Assembly: GCA_947488615.1 (NCBI GenBank)
Contig: CANKZU010000013.1
Span: 1 to 64,000, forward strand
Direction of reading: 5' to 3'
DNA from: an uncultured Aurantimonas sp.
GTDB lineage: Bacteria > Pseudomonadota > Alphaproteobacteria > Rhizobiales > Rhizobiaceae
DNA length: 64,000 nucleotides
The position numbers and the translations under genes are program-made. Every line of letters starts with the position of its first letter. Position 1 is the first letter of the stretch. The notes beneath the pieces were generated by a model that was not told the DNA's origin, ran no database searches, and saw only the letters and a list, made by a program, of their open reading frames with translations. Of the stretch, positions 45,703 through 54,425 are shown piece after piece.

Positions 45703-46893
45703 TCAAATCGTCTCGCGGTGGTCGGAATCGGCGGGCGGGCGCCAATCATAGAGCCAAGAGAGGTCGTCCTGAAGACTGTCCGGCGATCGCAACGAGAGTG
45801 CCGCGTCGCGCGCCAGATTGAGCGGCCAGGGCAGATGATAGACACGCTGGTGGAAGGCGACGCGGCGGCGGACACTGGCGATGCGGGGCCTCCGCTCGGC
45901 TTCGTAGTGGGCCAACGCGACGCTTCGGTTCGGTGCCCGCGCCAGGGCGTCGGCGAGCACCGCGGCATCCTCGATGGCCATGCCCGCGCCCTGTGCGGCA
46001 TACGGCAGCATGGCGTGGGCCGCATCGCCGATCAAAATGAGCCGATCATCGAGATGGCGCCAAGGGCGGTCCGGCGGCACCACGTTCAAAGGCCAGCCGG
46101 TCATCTCGCCAGCCGCTGCGATCATCGATGTGAGGCGCCGATCCCATGAGCGGTAACGGTGGGCAAGTCCTGCCGGGTCGGCATCGGCCGTTCGCTTCAT
46201 TGGCTCGATGAGGACGAGGTTCGTCTCGCGCCCGCCGGACATCGGATAGGCGACGGCGTGACGCCGGGGGCCGAGCCACGCCTCGATGCCCGGTGTCACG
46301 CCGTCGCCGGTGGCGCGGCTCACGCAGCCGCGCCAGGCGACCGCACCGCTGGGTGTGGCCGCGGCAAGCCCCAGCCGGCGCGCGATGGACGAGTGTACGC
46401 CATCGGCGCCGACCACCAGGCCGGCGTGATGCCTGTGTCGGGCCTCGCCGCAGGTAAACCAGAGATCCAAACCGTCACGTGCGGGGGTCAGGGCCTGGAG
46501 CGAGGCTCCTAGACGAAGCGTGATCGCTGGGGAACGGTCGACGGCGCGCAGGAGAACCGTCTGAAGGTCGGCCCGGTGGATCGACACATATGGCATGCCG
46601 TCACCGGCGACGACGGGGACCGAGGCGATCGGCCGACCGGTGAACGCCCGGCGCAGGATCACTTCGCGAGCGTCCGTGCCATGGACCAGCAAGTCATTCA
46701 TGAGCCCGAGCCGGCCAAGAACTCTCAGCGCGTTCGGGGAAAGCTGGAGGCCGGCGCCGACTTCCTGCATTTGCGACGAGCGCTCGAAGATCTCCACCGA
46801 GAAACCACGACACGCCAGCGCCAGCGCCGCCGTCAGTCCGCCGATTCCCGCTCCAATGATCGTGATCGGGCGCGTCCGGTCGGCCGCGGACAC
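45703..46893 (-). CDS. FAD-dependent aromatic monooxygenase
   Basis: A 396-residue group A flavoprotein hydroxylase. It has the FAD-binding GxGxxG near the start (ITIIGAGIGGLTAALALACR), the conserved Asp-Gly block (VVGADGVHSSIARRLGL) and the second FAD motif GDAAHAMLPYAAQGAGMAIE (near 290). Relatives include salicylate 1-monooxygenase-like and UbiH-like enzymes. The neighbourhood gives no aromatic pathway, so the substrate is unknown. It lies 4 bases after the zinc-finger gene on the same strand, so the two are probably cotranscribed. Confidence 0.9.
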   Translation of the reverse strand: MSAADRTRPITIIGAGIGGLTAALALACRGFSVEIFERSSQMQEVGAGLQLSPNALRVLGRLGLMNDLLVHGTDAREVILRRAFTGRPIASVPVVAGDGMPYVSIHRADLQTVLLRAVDRSPAITLRLGASLQALTPARDGLDLWFTCGEARHRHHAGLVVGADGVHSSIARRLGLAAATPSGAVAWRGCVSRATGDGVTPGIEAWLGPRRHAVAYPMSGGRETNLVLIEPMKRTADADPAGLAHRYRSWDRRLTSMIAAAGEMTGWPLNVVPPDRPWRHLDDRLILIGDAAHAMLPYAAQGAGMAIEDAAVLADALARAPNRSVALAHYEAERRPRIASVRRRVAFHQRVYHLPWPLNLARDAALSLRSPDSLQDDLSWLYDWRPPADSDHRETI

Positions 46894-46897
46894 GGAC

Positions 46898-47143
46898 CTA
46901 AGCGGCCTTTTCTCCGAAGGCGCAACCGGACGGGCTGGTTTCCGTGGCTTTCAATACCGTGTTCAGCCGATAGAGCGTCGAGCAGTAGCCGCAGACGATC
47001 TCGCTCTCGTCGCCCATGTCGAGATAGACATGGGGATGATCGTGCGGCGGATTGGCGCCGCAGCACATGAACTCGGTCACCCCGACCTCGATCGTGTCGT
47101 AGCCCGAATCGTTCTGAAAATGGGGAATCACGTGTCCGGCCAT
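46898..47143 (-). CDS. Zinc-finger domain protein (NDUFS6-like)
   Basis: An 81-residue protein with the CHCC-type zinc finger of the NDUFS6/complex I 13-kDa subunit family. The ligands are in HPHVYLDMG (His) and IVCGYCSTLYRL (two Cys), plus a Cys pair in EFMCCGANPP. Alphaproteobacterial members are thought to be accessory subunits of complex I. It is immediately upstream of the flavin monooxygenase gene and divergent from the hydrolase gene. Length is normal. Confidence 0.92.
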   Translation of the reverse strand: MAGHVIPHFQNDSGYDTIEVGVTEFMCCGANPPHDHPHVYLDMGDESEIVCGYCSTLYRLNTVLKATETSPSGCAFGEKAA

Positions 47144-47298
47144 CGCGGCTCACTCTCGACTATGGTTCGCAACGTCGCGGACCATAGTGTCGGCCGAACG
47201 GAATGAACAGGGGTGGCGAAGACGCCACTTGGTGCTTATCCAGACGTTCGCGGACTTCATGCCGCCAACGGGACACGAATGCGAGGCTTGGCCCCATC

Positions 47299-48057
47299 AT
47301 GGATCATTTCACCAGCGACGGGCTTGAACTCGCCTTTCTCGATGCGGGCGAGCGTGATGCGCCAAGCGTCATGCTCCTGCACGGTTTTGCATCTTCGACC
47401 CGGGTCAACTGGGTGGATACGGGCTGGGTCAAGACGCTGACCGACGCTGGCTATCGGGCCGTGGCCTTCGATCATCGCGGTCACGGCCAGAGCGCCAAGC
47501 CGACAGATGAGGCGGCTTATACGCCGCAAAATATGGCCGGCGATGCGGTGGCGTTGCTCGACCATCTCGATATCCGCGACACCATCGTGTTCGGCTATTC
47601 CATGGGAGCGCGGGTCGCGGCCTTTGGAGCGCTTGCCGCATCCGAGCGCTTTGCACGCGTCGTCTTCGGCGGCCTGGGTTTCGGCCTTGTCGAGGGCGTG
47701 GGCGACTGGGACCCCATCGCGGCCGCGCTGCGAGCCCCTTCGCTGGAAGATGTCAAAGATCCGCGTGGCCGCATGTTCCGGGCTTTTGCCGATCGGACAA
47801 ACAGCGACAAGGAAGCGCTGGCCGCCTGCATCTCGACGTCGCGAAAGGAGCTGACGGAAGCCGAGGTCGGCCGAATTACCCAGCCGGTGTTGATCGGCGT
47901 CGGCACGACCGACGACATCGCCGGCTCCCCGCATCGGTTGGCAGCACTGATGCCGAATGCGCGTGTGCTCGCCATCGAGGACCGCGACCATATGCAATCC
48001 GTCGGCGATCGTCGGTTCAAGGCCGAGGTGCTGCGGTTTTTGAGCGAAGACGCCTGA
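47299..48057 (+). CDS. Alpha/beta-fold hydrolase
   Basis: A 252-residue alpha/beta hydrolase. It has VMLLHGFASS (oxyanion loop), FDHRGHGQSAKP, the nucleophile elbow GYSMGARVA (Ser near 101), a late Asp in VGTTDDIAGS and the catalytic His in EDRDHMQSVGD. Close motifs resemble PcaD-like and general esterase groups, but the substrate cannot be told. The ATG at 47299 matches the family start; the open frame upstream is not conserved. Confidence 0.9.
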   Translation: MDHFTSDGLELAFLDAGERDAPSVMLLHGFASSTRVNWVDTGWVKTLTDAGYRAVAFDHRGHGQSAKPTDEAAYTPQNMAGDAVALLDHLDIRDTIVFGYSMGARVAAFGALAASERFARVVFGGLGFGLVEGVGDWDPIAAALRAPSLEDVKDPRGRMFRAFADRTNSDKEALAACISTSRKELTEAEVGRITQPVLIGVGTTDDIAGSPHRLAALMPNARVLAIEDRDHMQSVGDRRFKAEVLRFLSEDA

Positions 48058-48238
48058 CACGCTATCGGTCTATATACAGCCTTGCGGCCGGGCGCGGGGC
48101 AAAGCCGTTGCAGAGGCGCTGACGATCGCTTCGGGGGGCTGCGGGACCCGCCGACTTTTCCTCAGGCGGCAACGCGCCTATCTGTAATCGAATGCGGGGA
48201 CCATTGAGGGTTCCCACGCGCCGTTTCGGGAGAGCGCC

Positions 48239-49063
48239 ATGAACAAGAGCAGCCCGCAGGCCCAGGACAAGATCCAGGCCGTCGATCCGATTTGGGCAAA
48301 AGTGCGCACGGAAGCCAGTGAGGTCGCGGACCGCGAACCGGTTCTCTCCTGCTTCATCTACGCCACCATTCTCAACCAGCGCAGCCTGGAGGCGGCGCTG
48401 ATCCACCGCGTGTCGCAAAGGCTGGATCATCCCGACCTGCCGGCGATCGTGATTGCGCAGGCCTTCGCCGACATGCTGGAATCCGATACGGACTTCAGCG
48501 CGACGTTGCGAACCGACATCCAGGCGGTGTTCGACCGTGATCCGGCTTGCGAGCGCTACATTGAGCCGCTGCTCTACTTCAAAGGGTTCCATGCGATCCA
48601 GACGCATCGGCTCGCGCACTGGCTCTGGAACGAAGGGCGGCGTGATTTCGCCCTCTACCTTCAGGCGCGATCGTCCGCAGTGTTCCAGACGGACATTCAT
48701 CCCGCGTCCCGGATGGGCAAAGGAATTTTTCTCGATCACGCCACCGGGCTCGTCATCGGCTTCACGGCGGTCGTCGGCGACAACGTCTCGATTCTCCAGA
48801 ACGTCACCCTCGGGGGAACCGGCAAGGAGTTCGGCGATCGTCATCCGAAGATCGGATACGGTGTCCTGATCGGGGCCGGCGCGAAGATCCTCGGCAACAT
48901 CACTGTCGGCAAATGCTCGAAGATCGCGTCCGGCTCCGTCGTCCTCAAGCCTGTTCCGCCGCATACGACCGTGGCCGGCGTTCCGGCGCGGGTGATTGGC
49001 ACGACAGACGATTGCGACGAGCCGGGCCGCGCCATGGATCAGAGCTTCGACCGTACCGATTGA
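48239..49063 (+). CDS. cysE: Serine O-acetyltransferase
   Basis: A 274-residue CysE that makes O-acetylserine from serine and acetyl-CoA for cysteine synthesis. The N-terminal helical domain (about 10-140) contains EPVLSCFIYATILNQRSLE. The C-terminal left-handed beta-helix carries the catalytic block FHAIQTHRLAHWLW, DIHPASRMGKGIFLDHATG, GDNVSILQNVTLGGTGKE and HPKIGYGVLIGAGAKILGNI. The C-terminal tail is where cysteine synthase and feedback inhibition usually act. Confidence 0.95.
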   Translation: MNKSSPQAQDKIQAVDPIWAKVRTEASEVADREPVLSCFIYATILNQRSLEAALIHRVSQRLDHPDLPAIVIAQAFADMLESDTDFSATLRTDIQAVFDRDPACERYIEPLLYFKGFHAIQTHRLAHWLWNEGRRDFALYLQARSSAVFQTDIHPASRMGKGIFLDHATGLVIGFTAVVGDNVSILQNVTLGGTGKEFGDRHPKIGYGVLIGAGAKILGNITVGKCSKIASGSVVLKPVPPHTTVAGVPARVIGTTDDCDEPGRAMDQSFDRTD

Positions 49064-49134
49064 TTGGGTCGAAGCATTGAATTTGCGAGCGGAGGCCTAG
49101 CTATCGCTCTTCCAAATTGGTCCAGGAGAACGAT

Positions 49135-49344
49135 GTGAAGCCTGACGAAATACGCAAGCTCGAAGCCTATCTGAGGCAAAGCTTCAAAGGGTCGGACCTT
49201 CAGGTTCGTGCGCTTCCGCGCAGTGCCGATTCGGCCGAGGTTTATCTCAACAGTGAATTCGTCGGGTTGCTCGCGAAGGACACCGAGGAGGGTGAACTGT
49301 CGTATCACTTCACCATGACGATCCTCGACATCGACCTGGAATAG
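49135..49344 (+). CDS. DUF3126 small protein
   Basis: A 69-residue protein found widely in Hyphomicrobiales next to cysE, function unknown. Recognisable sequence: KPDEIRKLEAYLRQSF, VRALPRSADSAEVYLNSEFV and FTMTILDIDLE. I use the GTG at 49135 because AGGAGAA lies 7 bases upstream; an in-frame TTG at 49117 would add six residues. It follows cysE by 71 bases and is closed by a strong hairpin. Confidence 0.88.
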   Translation: MKPDEIRKLEAYLRQSFKGSDLQVRALPRSADSAEVYLNSEFVGLLAKDTEEGELSYHFTMTILDIDLE

Positions 49345-49420
49345 GGCGACGGCGTCCAGCTGAGCTGGCGAGCTCGTCCCTCACAGGCAAGAGACGGGGC
49401 GTATCAGTGATCGCCAACAA

Positions 49421-49452
49421 AGGAGCCGGCCCTTCCAGCAGGGCCGGCTCCT
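49421..49452. terminator. Convergent hairpin terminator
   Basis: A perfect 12-bp stem AGGAGCCGGCCC / GGGCCGGCTCCT with an 8-base loop lies between convergent genes (DUF3126 on plus, BTLCP on minus). Neither side has a long T-run; the minus side continues TTGTTGG. It probably serves both transcripts. Confidence 0.65.
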
Positions 49453-49636
49453 GGACCGTTCAGGCATGGACGGGGAAGCCTGAGCAGCCTGTCAGGACCT
49501 CGCCTGGATAACGGCGAGGCCGGGGCTCGTGACGCGACTCTGGCGGTTGGGTGTCCCGGGATTTGAAAACCGGCAAAGCGGCTGGAATATTGTGCAGTGC
49601 CTAGGCCATTGCTCCTGCGTCACGCGGACGTGGATT

Positions 49637-50239
49637 TCAGCGGACACTACCGACCAGAATGTTGCGATCGTCGGCGATGGCGAGCCATTTTCCGGCATCG
49701 CGTTCCGACTGACGCTTCAAGTATTCGTAATCCGTATCGCTCCAAGCAAGAACGCGATCGTCGAGATTGTCGAGCACGAAATCACCTTGATCGGTGCGGA
49801 CCGTCAAAACCGCATGGCCTTCGCCGTTCGATTGACGCAGAACGGTGATCAGCAGCGCCGAGGCGGGCACCCCTTCGCGCTGGAGCATGTATTGCTTCAA
49901 CAGCACGTAGTCTTCGCAGTCACCCTGAACCGTCGGGTATGACCAGACTTCCGGGACACCATACATCTCCTGGTCAGTGCGCGGGAAGATGGACGAATTG
50001 ACAGCGTTGTTGACCTCGACGAGCTTTGCCCACATCGCCCGTGTCAGGCTCACTACTCCGACCGCAGCGTTCCGCTGACAGGTGCCCGGATAGCGCTTGC
50101 AGAATTCATAATGCCCGATCGGCTGCGACGTGATCCCCGTGGTGATCATGGCCGATGACTGGGCGGAGGCCGACGTCGCCGTAAATGCCGCCGCCAGAAA
50201 TCCAAGACCGATCACCATTTTGCTGATGAATTTTGACAT
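49637..50239 (-). CDS. Exported transglutaminase-like cysteine peptidase (BTLCP family)
   Basis: A 200-residue protein with a signal peptide (GLGFLAAAFTATSASA) and a bacterial transglutaminase-like cysteine proteinase domain (PF06035). The Cys is in VQGDCEDYVLLKQYML, the His in GHAVLTVRTDQGD and the Asp in FVLDNLDDRV. In other bacteria this domain (LapG) is a periplasmic protease that releases adhesins under c-di-GMP control. No LapD-like gene is nearby, but a PilZ gene lies 2 kb away. It has an unusually AT-rich upstream region. Confidence 0.92.
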   Translation of the reverse strand: MSKFISKMVIGLGFLAAAFTATSASAQSSAMITTGITSQPIGHYEFCKRYPGTCQRNAAVGVVSLTRAMWAKLVEVNNAVNSSIFPRTDQEMYGVPEVWSYPTVQGDCEDYVLLKQYMLQREGVPASALLITVLRQSNGEGHAVLTVRTDQGDFVLDNLDDRVLAWSDTDYEYLKRQSERDAGKWLAIADDRNILVGSVR

Positions 50240-50645
50240 TTTCTTCTTCCCCGTTTGTTCAGGGAGAATGTCACATCCGCTTTACTTCTCAACAAAATGT
50301 AGTGATGCAAATTATATCAAATTTTATCGGATTTCATCCTGATCTATACTTTAGGTAACATAAAGTTTTTCAAGAGAATTTTTCTCCGACCAATGGGATT
50401 TCGTCAACCATAAACGATGTGCCGGCCGACAGAGGCGCTGGCGAGATCCGCAAAGATTGACGCAGGTCAGGAAGGAAGGGCAGGGCAGCCGCGCCATAGT
50501 CAGGCTTCACCCACGCCGCCGATCGGCTGGCGTCGAACGGGGGCCTGCCAGCCAGCTTGCGGCGACGCGCGTTGCGGGGGCACTGTGGCCCCCGCGGCAT
50601 CGTTCGATTGCGTTATGGCCGGCCGCCGCTGCCGGTCGAGCGATC
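50240..50645. promoter_or_regulatory. Upstream region of BTLCP gene, AT-rich, with a hairpin
   Basis: About 130 bp (50270-50400) are strikingly AT-rich for this genome (runs such as aaattatatcaaattttatc) and hold the BTLCP promoter. Further right, GCGGGGGC-actgtg-GCCCCCGC (50574-50595) is a perfect hairpin 51 bases after the stop codon of the exported SMP-30 gene and may end its transcript. No gene is seen in these 406 bases. Confidence 0.5.
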
Positions 50646-51692
50646 TCAGGCGATATGGGCGCCTTGGGCGGCGGTGTAGATCGTGTAGATCGACTGGCTT
50701 GCCGTCATGAACAGCCGGTTGCGCTGTTCCCCGACAAAAGTGAGATTGGCGCAGCCTTCCGGTGTCTTGATCTGGCCGATCTTGGTGCCATCCGGTGCAT
50801 ATACCTGCACGCCGTCCTGCCCTTCTCCGGCAAAGCCTGTCGCTGCCCAGACATTGCCATCGACATCGGCGCGCAGTCCGTCATGGAACCCGCTTTCCAG
50901 CGTCGCGAACTCGCGCCGGTTCGTCAGCTTGCGACCGTTATCCTCGACATCCCAGGCGATGATGCGGGCCGGCTCGGGATGGTGGGTGGCGGCTGAATCC
51001 GCGACGTAGAGGATGCGGTAGTCCGGCGAGAAGCAGAGCCCATTCGGCTTGAAGATCTCGTCCGTCAGCTTGGTCAAGACACCGCTGGTCGCGTCGATGT
51101 GATAGATGCTGGTCGGCAGTTCCAGCTCGCGGACATTGCCTTCGTAGTACCAATGGCTGCCATAGCCCGGATCGGTGAAGATGATGCCGCCGTCATCCGG
51201 GTGGACCACCGCGTCGTTTGGCGCGTTCAGCGGCTTGCCCTCGAAAGTTTCGGCCAGCACCGTCGGCGATCCTTCACGCCCATAGCGCACGACCCGGGCG
51301 GTCGAGTGCTCACAGCTGATCTGTCGCCCCTCGAAGTCGAAGGTGTTGCCGTTGGAAAAGTTGGAGACGTGGCGCAGCGGTGTCACCGTCTCGGTTACCG
51401 CGTCCCAGCGCATCTGCCGGTTGTTGGGAATGTCGCTGAACACGGCGTAGCGGCCGACGCCGTTCCAGGCGGGTCCCTCGGCCCAAAGAGCGCCGGTCCA
51501 TTGCCTCTGCAACGGCGTGTTGCCGATCATGTACTGGGAAAAGCGCGGGTCGAGGACGACCCAGGCATCATCGGGATAGCGAGACGGCTGCGGAGGCAGC
51601 GACATCTCTTGCGTCTCCGCGAGTCCCGGCATCGCCAGCACGGCGCCCAGCGCGGCACTGCCGGATAGAAATGCACGTCGGTCCATGTTCAT
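50646..51692 (-). CDS. Exported SMP-30/gluconolactonase-family hydrolase
   Basis: A 348-residue beta-propeller lactonase with a Tat-type signal (MDRRAFLSGSAALGAVLAMP). Domain blocks match the family: ALWAEGPAWNG (Glu), VFSDIPNNRQMRWD, QISCEHSTARVVRYG, LNAPNDAVVHPDDGGIIFTD (Asn), IFKPNGLCFSPD (Asn, Asp) and ESGFHDGLRADVDGNVW. It is a paralogue of the cytoplasmic enzyme at 22690-23622 but acts in the periplasm. It stands alone. The lactone substrate is unknown. Confidence 0.9.
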   Translation of the reverse strand: MNMDRRAFLSGSAALGAVLAMPGLAETQEMSLPPQPSRYPDDAWVVLDPRFSQYMIGNTPLQRQWTGALWAEGPAWNGVGRYAVFSDIPNNRQMRWDAVTETVTPLRHVSNFSNGNTFDFEGRQISCEHSTARVVRYGREGSPTVLAETFEGKPLNAPNDAVVHPDDGGIIFTDPGYGSHWYYEGNVRELELPTSIYHIDATSGVLTKLTDEIFKPNGLCFSPDYRILYVADSAATHHPEPARIIAWDVEDNGRKLTNRREFATLESGFHDGLRADVDGNVWAATGFAGEGQDGVQVYAPDGTKIGQIKTPEGCANLTFVGEQRNRLFMTASQSIYTIYTAAQGAHIA

Positions 51693-52096
51693 GTCGTCCT
51701 CCCCGCCGGCCGATCCTGAGAACGCGCCGGATTGCTTTGCTTTTCATTCTCCAATTGGCATTCGCGGCAGGGAGCCTAGCGCCGTCGGCTGCGGTTTACC
51801 ACCGCGGCGCCTTCATGGCCGTTGGTCGTGCGGCCAGAGCATCGGACAAAAAAGTGAAATACGATTTCGAAAATTCGGGTGCTCGATCCGAGCGTTAGAG
51901 CGCCGCTCGGTCGATCACGTAGATGGTGCTGGTTTTATGGCTTTTCCGCCGATCGGGCGAGATTGGTCCGCTCACGAGAGGTTGGTAGCCCACCGGTGGC
52001 AGCGGGGGAGCTTCGTTCGGGCAATTGGAGATGGCGATCTGGCAGCGACGGCGGCTCATGGAGCGACAAAGGCCTCGGACAATTTTCCGGGGACGC
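51693..52096. other. Intergenic stretch with a degraded rhizobial palindrome
   Basis: This 404-base stretch is upstream of the exported SMP-30 gene and downstream of the PilZ gene. It contains the palindromic repeat at 51836-51902 (listed separately). Other open frames here are short and unconvincing. The promoter of the SMP-30 gene should lie near the left end. Confidence 0.45.
51836..51902. repeat. Degenerate intergenic palindromic repeat (rhizobial type)
   Basis: The stretch starts agagcatcggac and continues with aaaaaagtg, cgatttcga and gggtgctc, ending gttagagcg. It follows the layout of a short interspersed palindrome common in Hyphomicrobiales: AGAGCAT...GGAAAAGTG...GGTTTTCCG...ATGCTC...TAGAGC. 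The arms are eroded. Recognition is from memory of the pattern, not a search. Confidence 0.5.
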
Positions 52097-52702
52097 TCAG
52101 AGCATGCTGCGTTCGATCGTCTCGCGCGACTGCATCGCGGCGAACTCGATCGCGAATCCCTCTTCGAGGTGGCGGACGACGCGCCCTTTCGTCGTGCCCA
52201 ACGTGATCCGCGAGCCGACGGCGGGCCGAACGCTGCTCGTCACGGCGGCGCCGGACAGCGACAGATCGATGATCCGGGTCTGGTAGCGACGGCCGTCTTC
52301 GAGGACCACGTCCACGAACGGGTTTTGCGGCTCAACGCGCTCGTGGCGCCGATCCTCCGGTAGATCGAGCTCATGCCGGTTGGCGAACCAGGTCAGCTGG
52401 GCGGCGAGCTTCTCCCGCTTGCGTTCGCTGCTCTTGAGCATGAGCACAAAGCCGCCGTCGAAAACGCGAACCACCGTGCCCTCCAATCGACCGATATGAT
52501 CGATGTAGACGATGATCCGTTCGTCCTGGGATGGATGAATGGCCGTTGTGATCGCGACGTCCCCAGGGGACATGTTCTCGGCGCGGCAGGGATATTCGGT
52601 TCGGTCCTCGCGCATGAAGCGGCCGAGGAGATTGACGTCGACACGATTGAAGCGACGCCGCTCGTCCGATCCCGCCTGCCGTGCTTGAGCCTGAGCCTGC
52701 AT
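52097..52702 (-). CDS. Double PilZ-domain protein
   Basis: A 201-residue protein with two PilZ-like domains. The first (about 12-95) starts ERRRFNRVDVNLLGRFM and the second (about 115-190) starts RRHERVEPQNPFVDVVLEDG, with LSLSGAAV. PilZ domains bind cyclic di-GMP through RxxxR and D/NxSxxG. Here domain 1 has RRRFNR and ENMSPGDV, and domain 2 has RRHERV and DLSLSGAA, so both motifs are largely present. It is probably a c-di-GMP effector for motility, envelope or polysaccharide control. No partner gene is adjacent. Confidence 0.88.
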   Translation of the reverse strand: MQAQAQARQAGSDERRRFNRVDVNLLGRFMREDRTEYPCRAENMSPGDVAITTAIHPSQDERIIVYIDHIGRLEGTVVRVFDGGFVLMLKSSERKREKLAAQLTWFANRHELDLPEDRRHERVEPQNPFVDVVLEDGRRYQTRIIDLSLSGAAVTSSVRPAVGSRITLGTTKGRVVRHLEEGFAIEFAAMQSRETIERSML

Positions 52703-53093
52703 TATCTCTCAACCGTCGTTTCGACACGGTCGCGCACAACCGCGCTTACCGGAACTTTTACAGCCGGAAGCTTAACGATCGGTGCAGGATTCTCGGTGCT
52801 GCGATGCGGAGATCCCGTATTAACTCTCGCATCCAAATCTGTTTGTCGAACTGCGCTGGAAGGCTTACGAATGACGCAGGACGGATTTCGATCCTGTCTG
52901 GCAGCACCCACCTGCGCTTCCCTGGTTTTCCAGTTCAGAGTCACGCAGACCTTCGGCCGCCCCAGTTGATGGGGCGGTTTTTTTCGTTGGTGTCAGTTCG
53001 CGTCCTGCGCCCCATGTTCGGCGGGCCGATGCAGAACCCTCGCAATTGTCGGCCGAAGCGGACAAGACCCGAAATGAAGATGGAGCGCGCAGC
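52703..53093. other. Intergenic stretch with an unexplained plus-strand terminator
   Basis: These 391 bases between the divergent PilZ and rhomboid genes hold the promoter of the PilZ gene. A strong plus-strand terminator lies at 52957-52984, although no convincing plus-strand gene precedes it. Short open frames on both strands look random. A small RNA ending at the terminator is possible. Confidence 0.45.
52957..52984 (+). terminator. Intrinsic terminator without an obvious upstream gene
   Basis: A perfect stem CCGCCCC / GGGGCGG with a 7-base loop is followed by seven T. Its polarity is plus, yet the nearest upstream gene on the left is on the minus strand. It would end a small RNA or a 5'-leader transcript of the rhomboid gene (premature termination). 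Confidence 0.85.
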
Positions 53094-53846
53094 GTGAACC
53101 CGCACCAACCCGGCCAATCGGAGGACGAGACCATCGATCGAAGGCCGCATCCGCCGGCCTTCAACGTTCCGGGAATCATCCTGATGCTTATCGCGGTTTT
53201 CGCGACTGTCCATGCGATCAGAGTTTTCGTGCTGGGTCCGGTCGCTGCGTCCGATGTGCTGCTCGACTTCGCGTTCATTCCCGGATGCTACGGCGATTTC
53301 GATGAAATCTGCGGGTTTCGCTCCGCCGGCGCCGATATCTGGTCGCCCTTCTCCTATGCGTTTCTGCATGGGGATTGGACGCATCTGGGGGTCAACGCGG
53401 TATGGCTGCTGGCTTTTGGAACACCAGTCGCGCGGCGGCTTGGAACCGTTCGGTTCGTTGCCTTCTCGGGCGCTGGTGCGCTCGCGGGGGTGGCTGCCTT
53501 CTCGGTCTTGAACCCGACCCTCGTCGCACCGGTCATTGGCGCATCGGGAATTGTATCGGCGTTGATGGGAGGAGCCTGCCGCTTTGCCTTCGGCGGGCGG
53601 GAGCGGACGCGGTTCAACCCGGCGCGGGCCGACATGCCGATCGTGTCGATCACCGATGCGTTGGCCAATCGAACCGTCCTTGTCTTCATCGGGGTCTTTT
53701 TCGCGACCAACCTGCTGATCGGCAGCGGAGTGGGCGGTGCGCTCGGCGGAGGCGCCATCGCCTGGGAAGCTCATCTCGGCGGATTCGTGTTCGGATTCCT
53801 GGCATTTCGCCTGTTCGACCCCCTGTCGGGCGTCCGCGTGCGCTGA
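53094..53846 (+). CDS. Rhomboid-family intramembrane serine protease
   Basis: A 250-residue polytopic membrane protease. Six or so hydrophobic segments; the loop-1 region WSPFSYAFLHGDWTHLGVNA includes the HxxxxH..N pattern. The catalytic Ser lies in VIGASGIVSALMGG (GxSG) and the catalytic His in AWEAHLGGFVFGF. So the Ser-His dyad is complete. I choose the GTG at 53094 (VNPHQP) after GGAGCGC; an in-frame TTG at 53046 would add 16 residues. The substrate is unknown. It is followed 77 bases later by the CBS-domain gene. Confidence 0.9.
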   Translation: MNPHQPGQSEDETIDRRPHPPAFNVPGIILMLIAVFATVHAIRVFVLGPVAASDVLLDFAFIPGCYGDFDEICGFRSAGADIWSPFSYAFLHGDWTHLGVNAVWLLAFGTPVARRLGTVRFVAFSGAGALAGVAAFSVLNPTLVAPVIGASGIVSALMGGACRFAFGGRERTRFNPARADMPIVSITDALANRTVLVFIGVFFATNLLIGSGVGGALGGGAIAWEAHLGGFVFGFLAFRLFDPLSGVRVR

Positions 53847-53923
53847 CACGCGCGCCTTGCCTCTTGCGGTTCGCGTAACTCTGGCTCACCTTTCCAGGTG
53901 ATCACGAAGGGGAGGCTGAAGAC

Positions 53924-54355
53924 ATGTCGGTGCGCCAAATACTGGAAGAGAAGGGGCGGGAGGTCGTGACACTCCGGCCCGAGGCGACCCTGGAAGAGGC
54001 TATCCAGATACTCGCGGGCAAAAAGATCGGTGCCATCGTCCTCGTCGACGCTCAGGGAGCAGTCGCCGGCATCGTATCGGAGCGCGATATCGTTCGCCTC
54101 ATCGGAACGTCTGGCGTCGCCAGTATTTCGCAGAGCGTGCGCGACGTCATGACGTTGGCGGTGACCACATGTACGGAATCGACCTCGATCAACGAGGCGA
54201 TGGAATTGATGACCCACGGTCGCTTCCGCCACTTGCCCGTCTGCGAGGAGGATAAGCTGGTCGGGATCATTTCGATCGGCGACGTTGTCAAACGCCGTAT
54301 CGAGGAGGTGGAACGCGAGGCCAATGAAATGCGCGAATATATCGCCGCCGGCTGA
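53924..54355 (+). CDS. Two-CBS-domain protein
   Basis: A 143-residue protein made of a CBS pair. CBS1 (about 5-65) has VVTLRPEATLEEAIQILAGK and GAIVLVDAQGAVAGIVSERD. CBS2 (about 75-130) has CTESTSINEAMELMTHGRFR and LVGIISIGDVVKRRIEE. Such stand-alone pairs bind adenosine nucleotides or NAD-like ligands and act as sensors. The partner is unknown. AAGGGGAGG precedes the ATG. A convergent hairpin at about 54368-54402 separates it from the patatin gene. Confidence 0.93.
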   Translation: MSVRQILEEKGREVVTLRPEATLEEAIQILAGKKIGAIVLVDAQGAVAGIVSERDIVRLIGTSGVASISQSVRDVMTLAVTTCTESTSINEAMELMTHGRFRHLPVCEEDKLVGIISIGDVVKRRIEEVEREANEMREYIAAG

Positions 54356-54367
54356 GCGAAAGCGAAA

Positions 54368-54402
54368 CTGGGCGGTGGGGCAATGTGTTGACCTCCGCCC
54401 AG
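54368..54402. terminator. Convergent hairpin between CBS and patatin genes
   Basis: The stem CTGGGCGG / CCGCCCAG with a loop of about 19 bases lies between the two convergent stop codons. There is no T-run on either side, so it is a weak or Rho-assisted terminator candidate. Confidence 0.4.
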
Positions 54403-54425
54403 CCCGGACACAGATCGGTAGGTAT

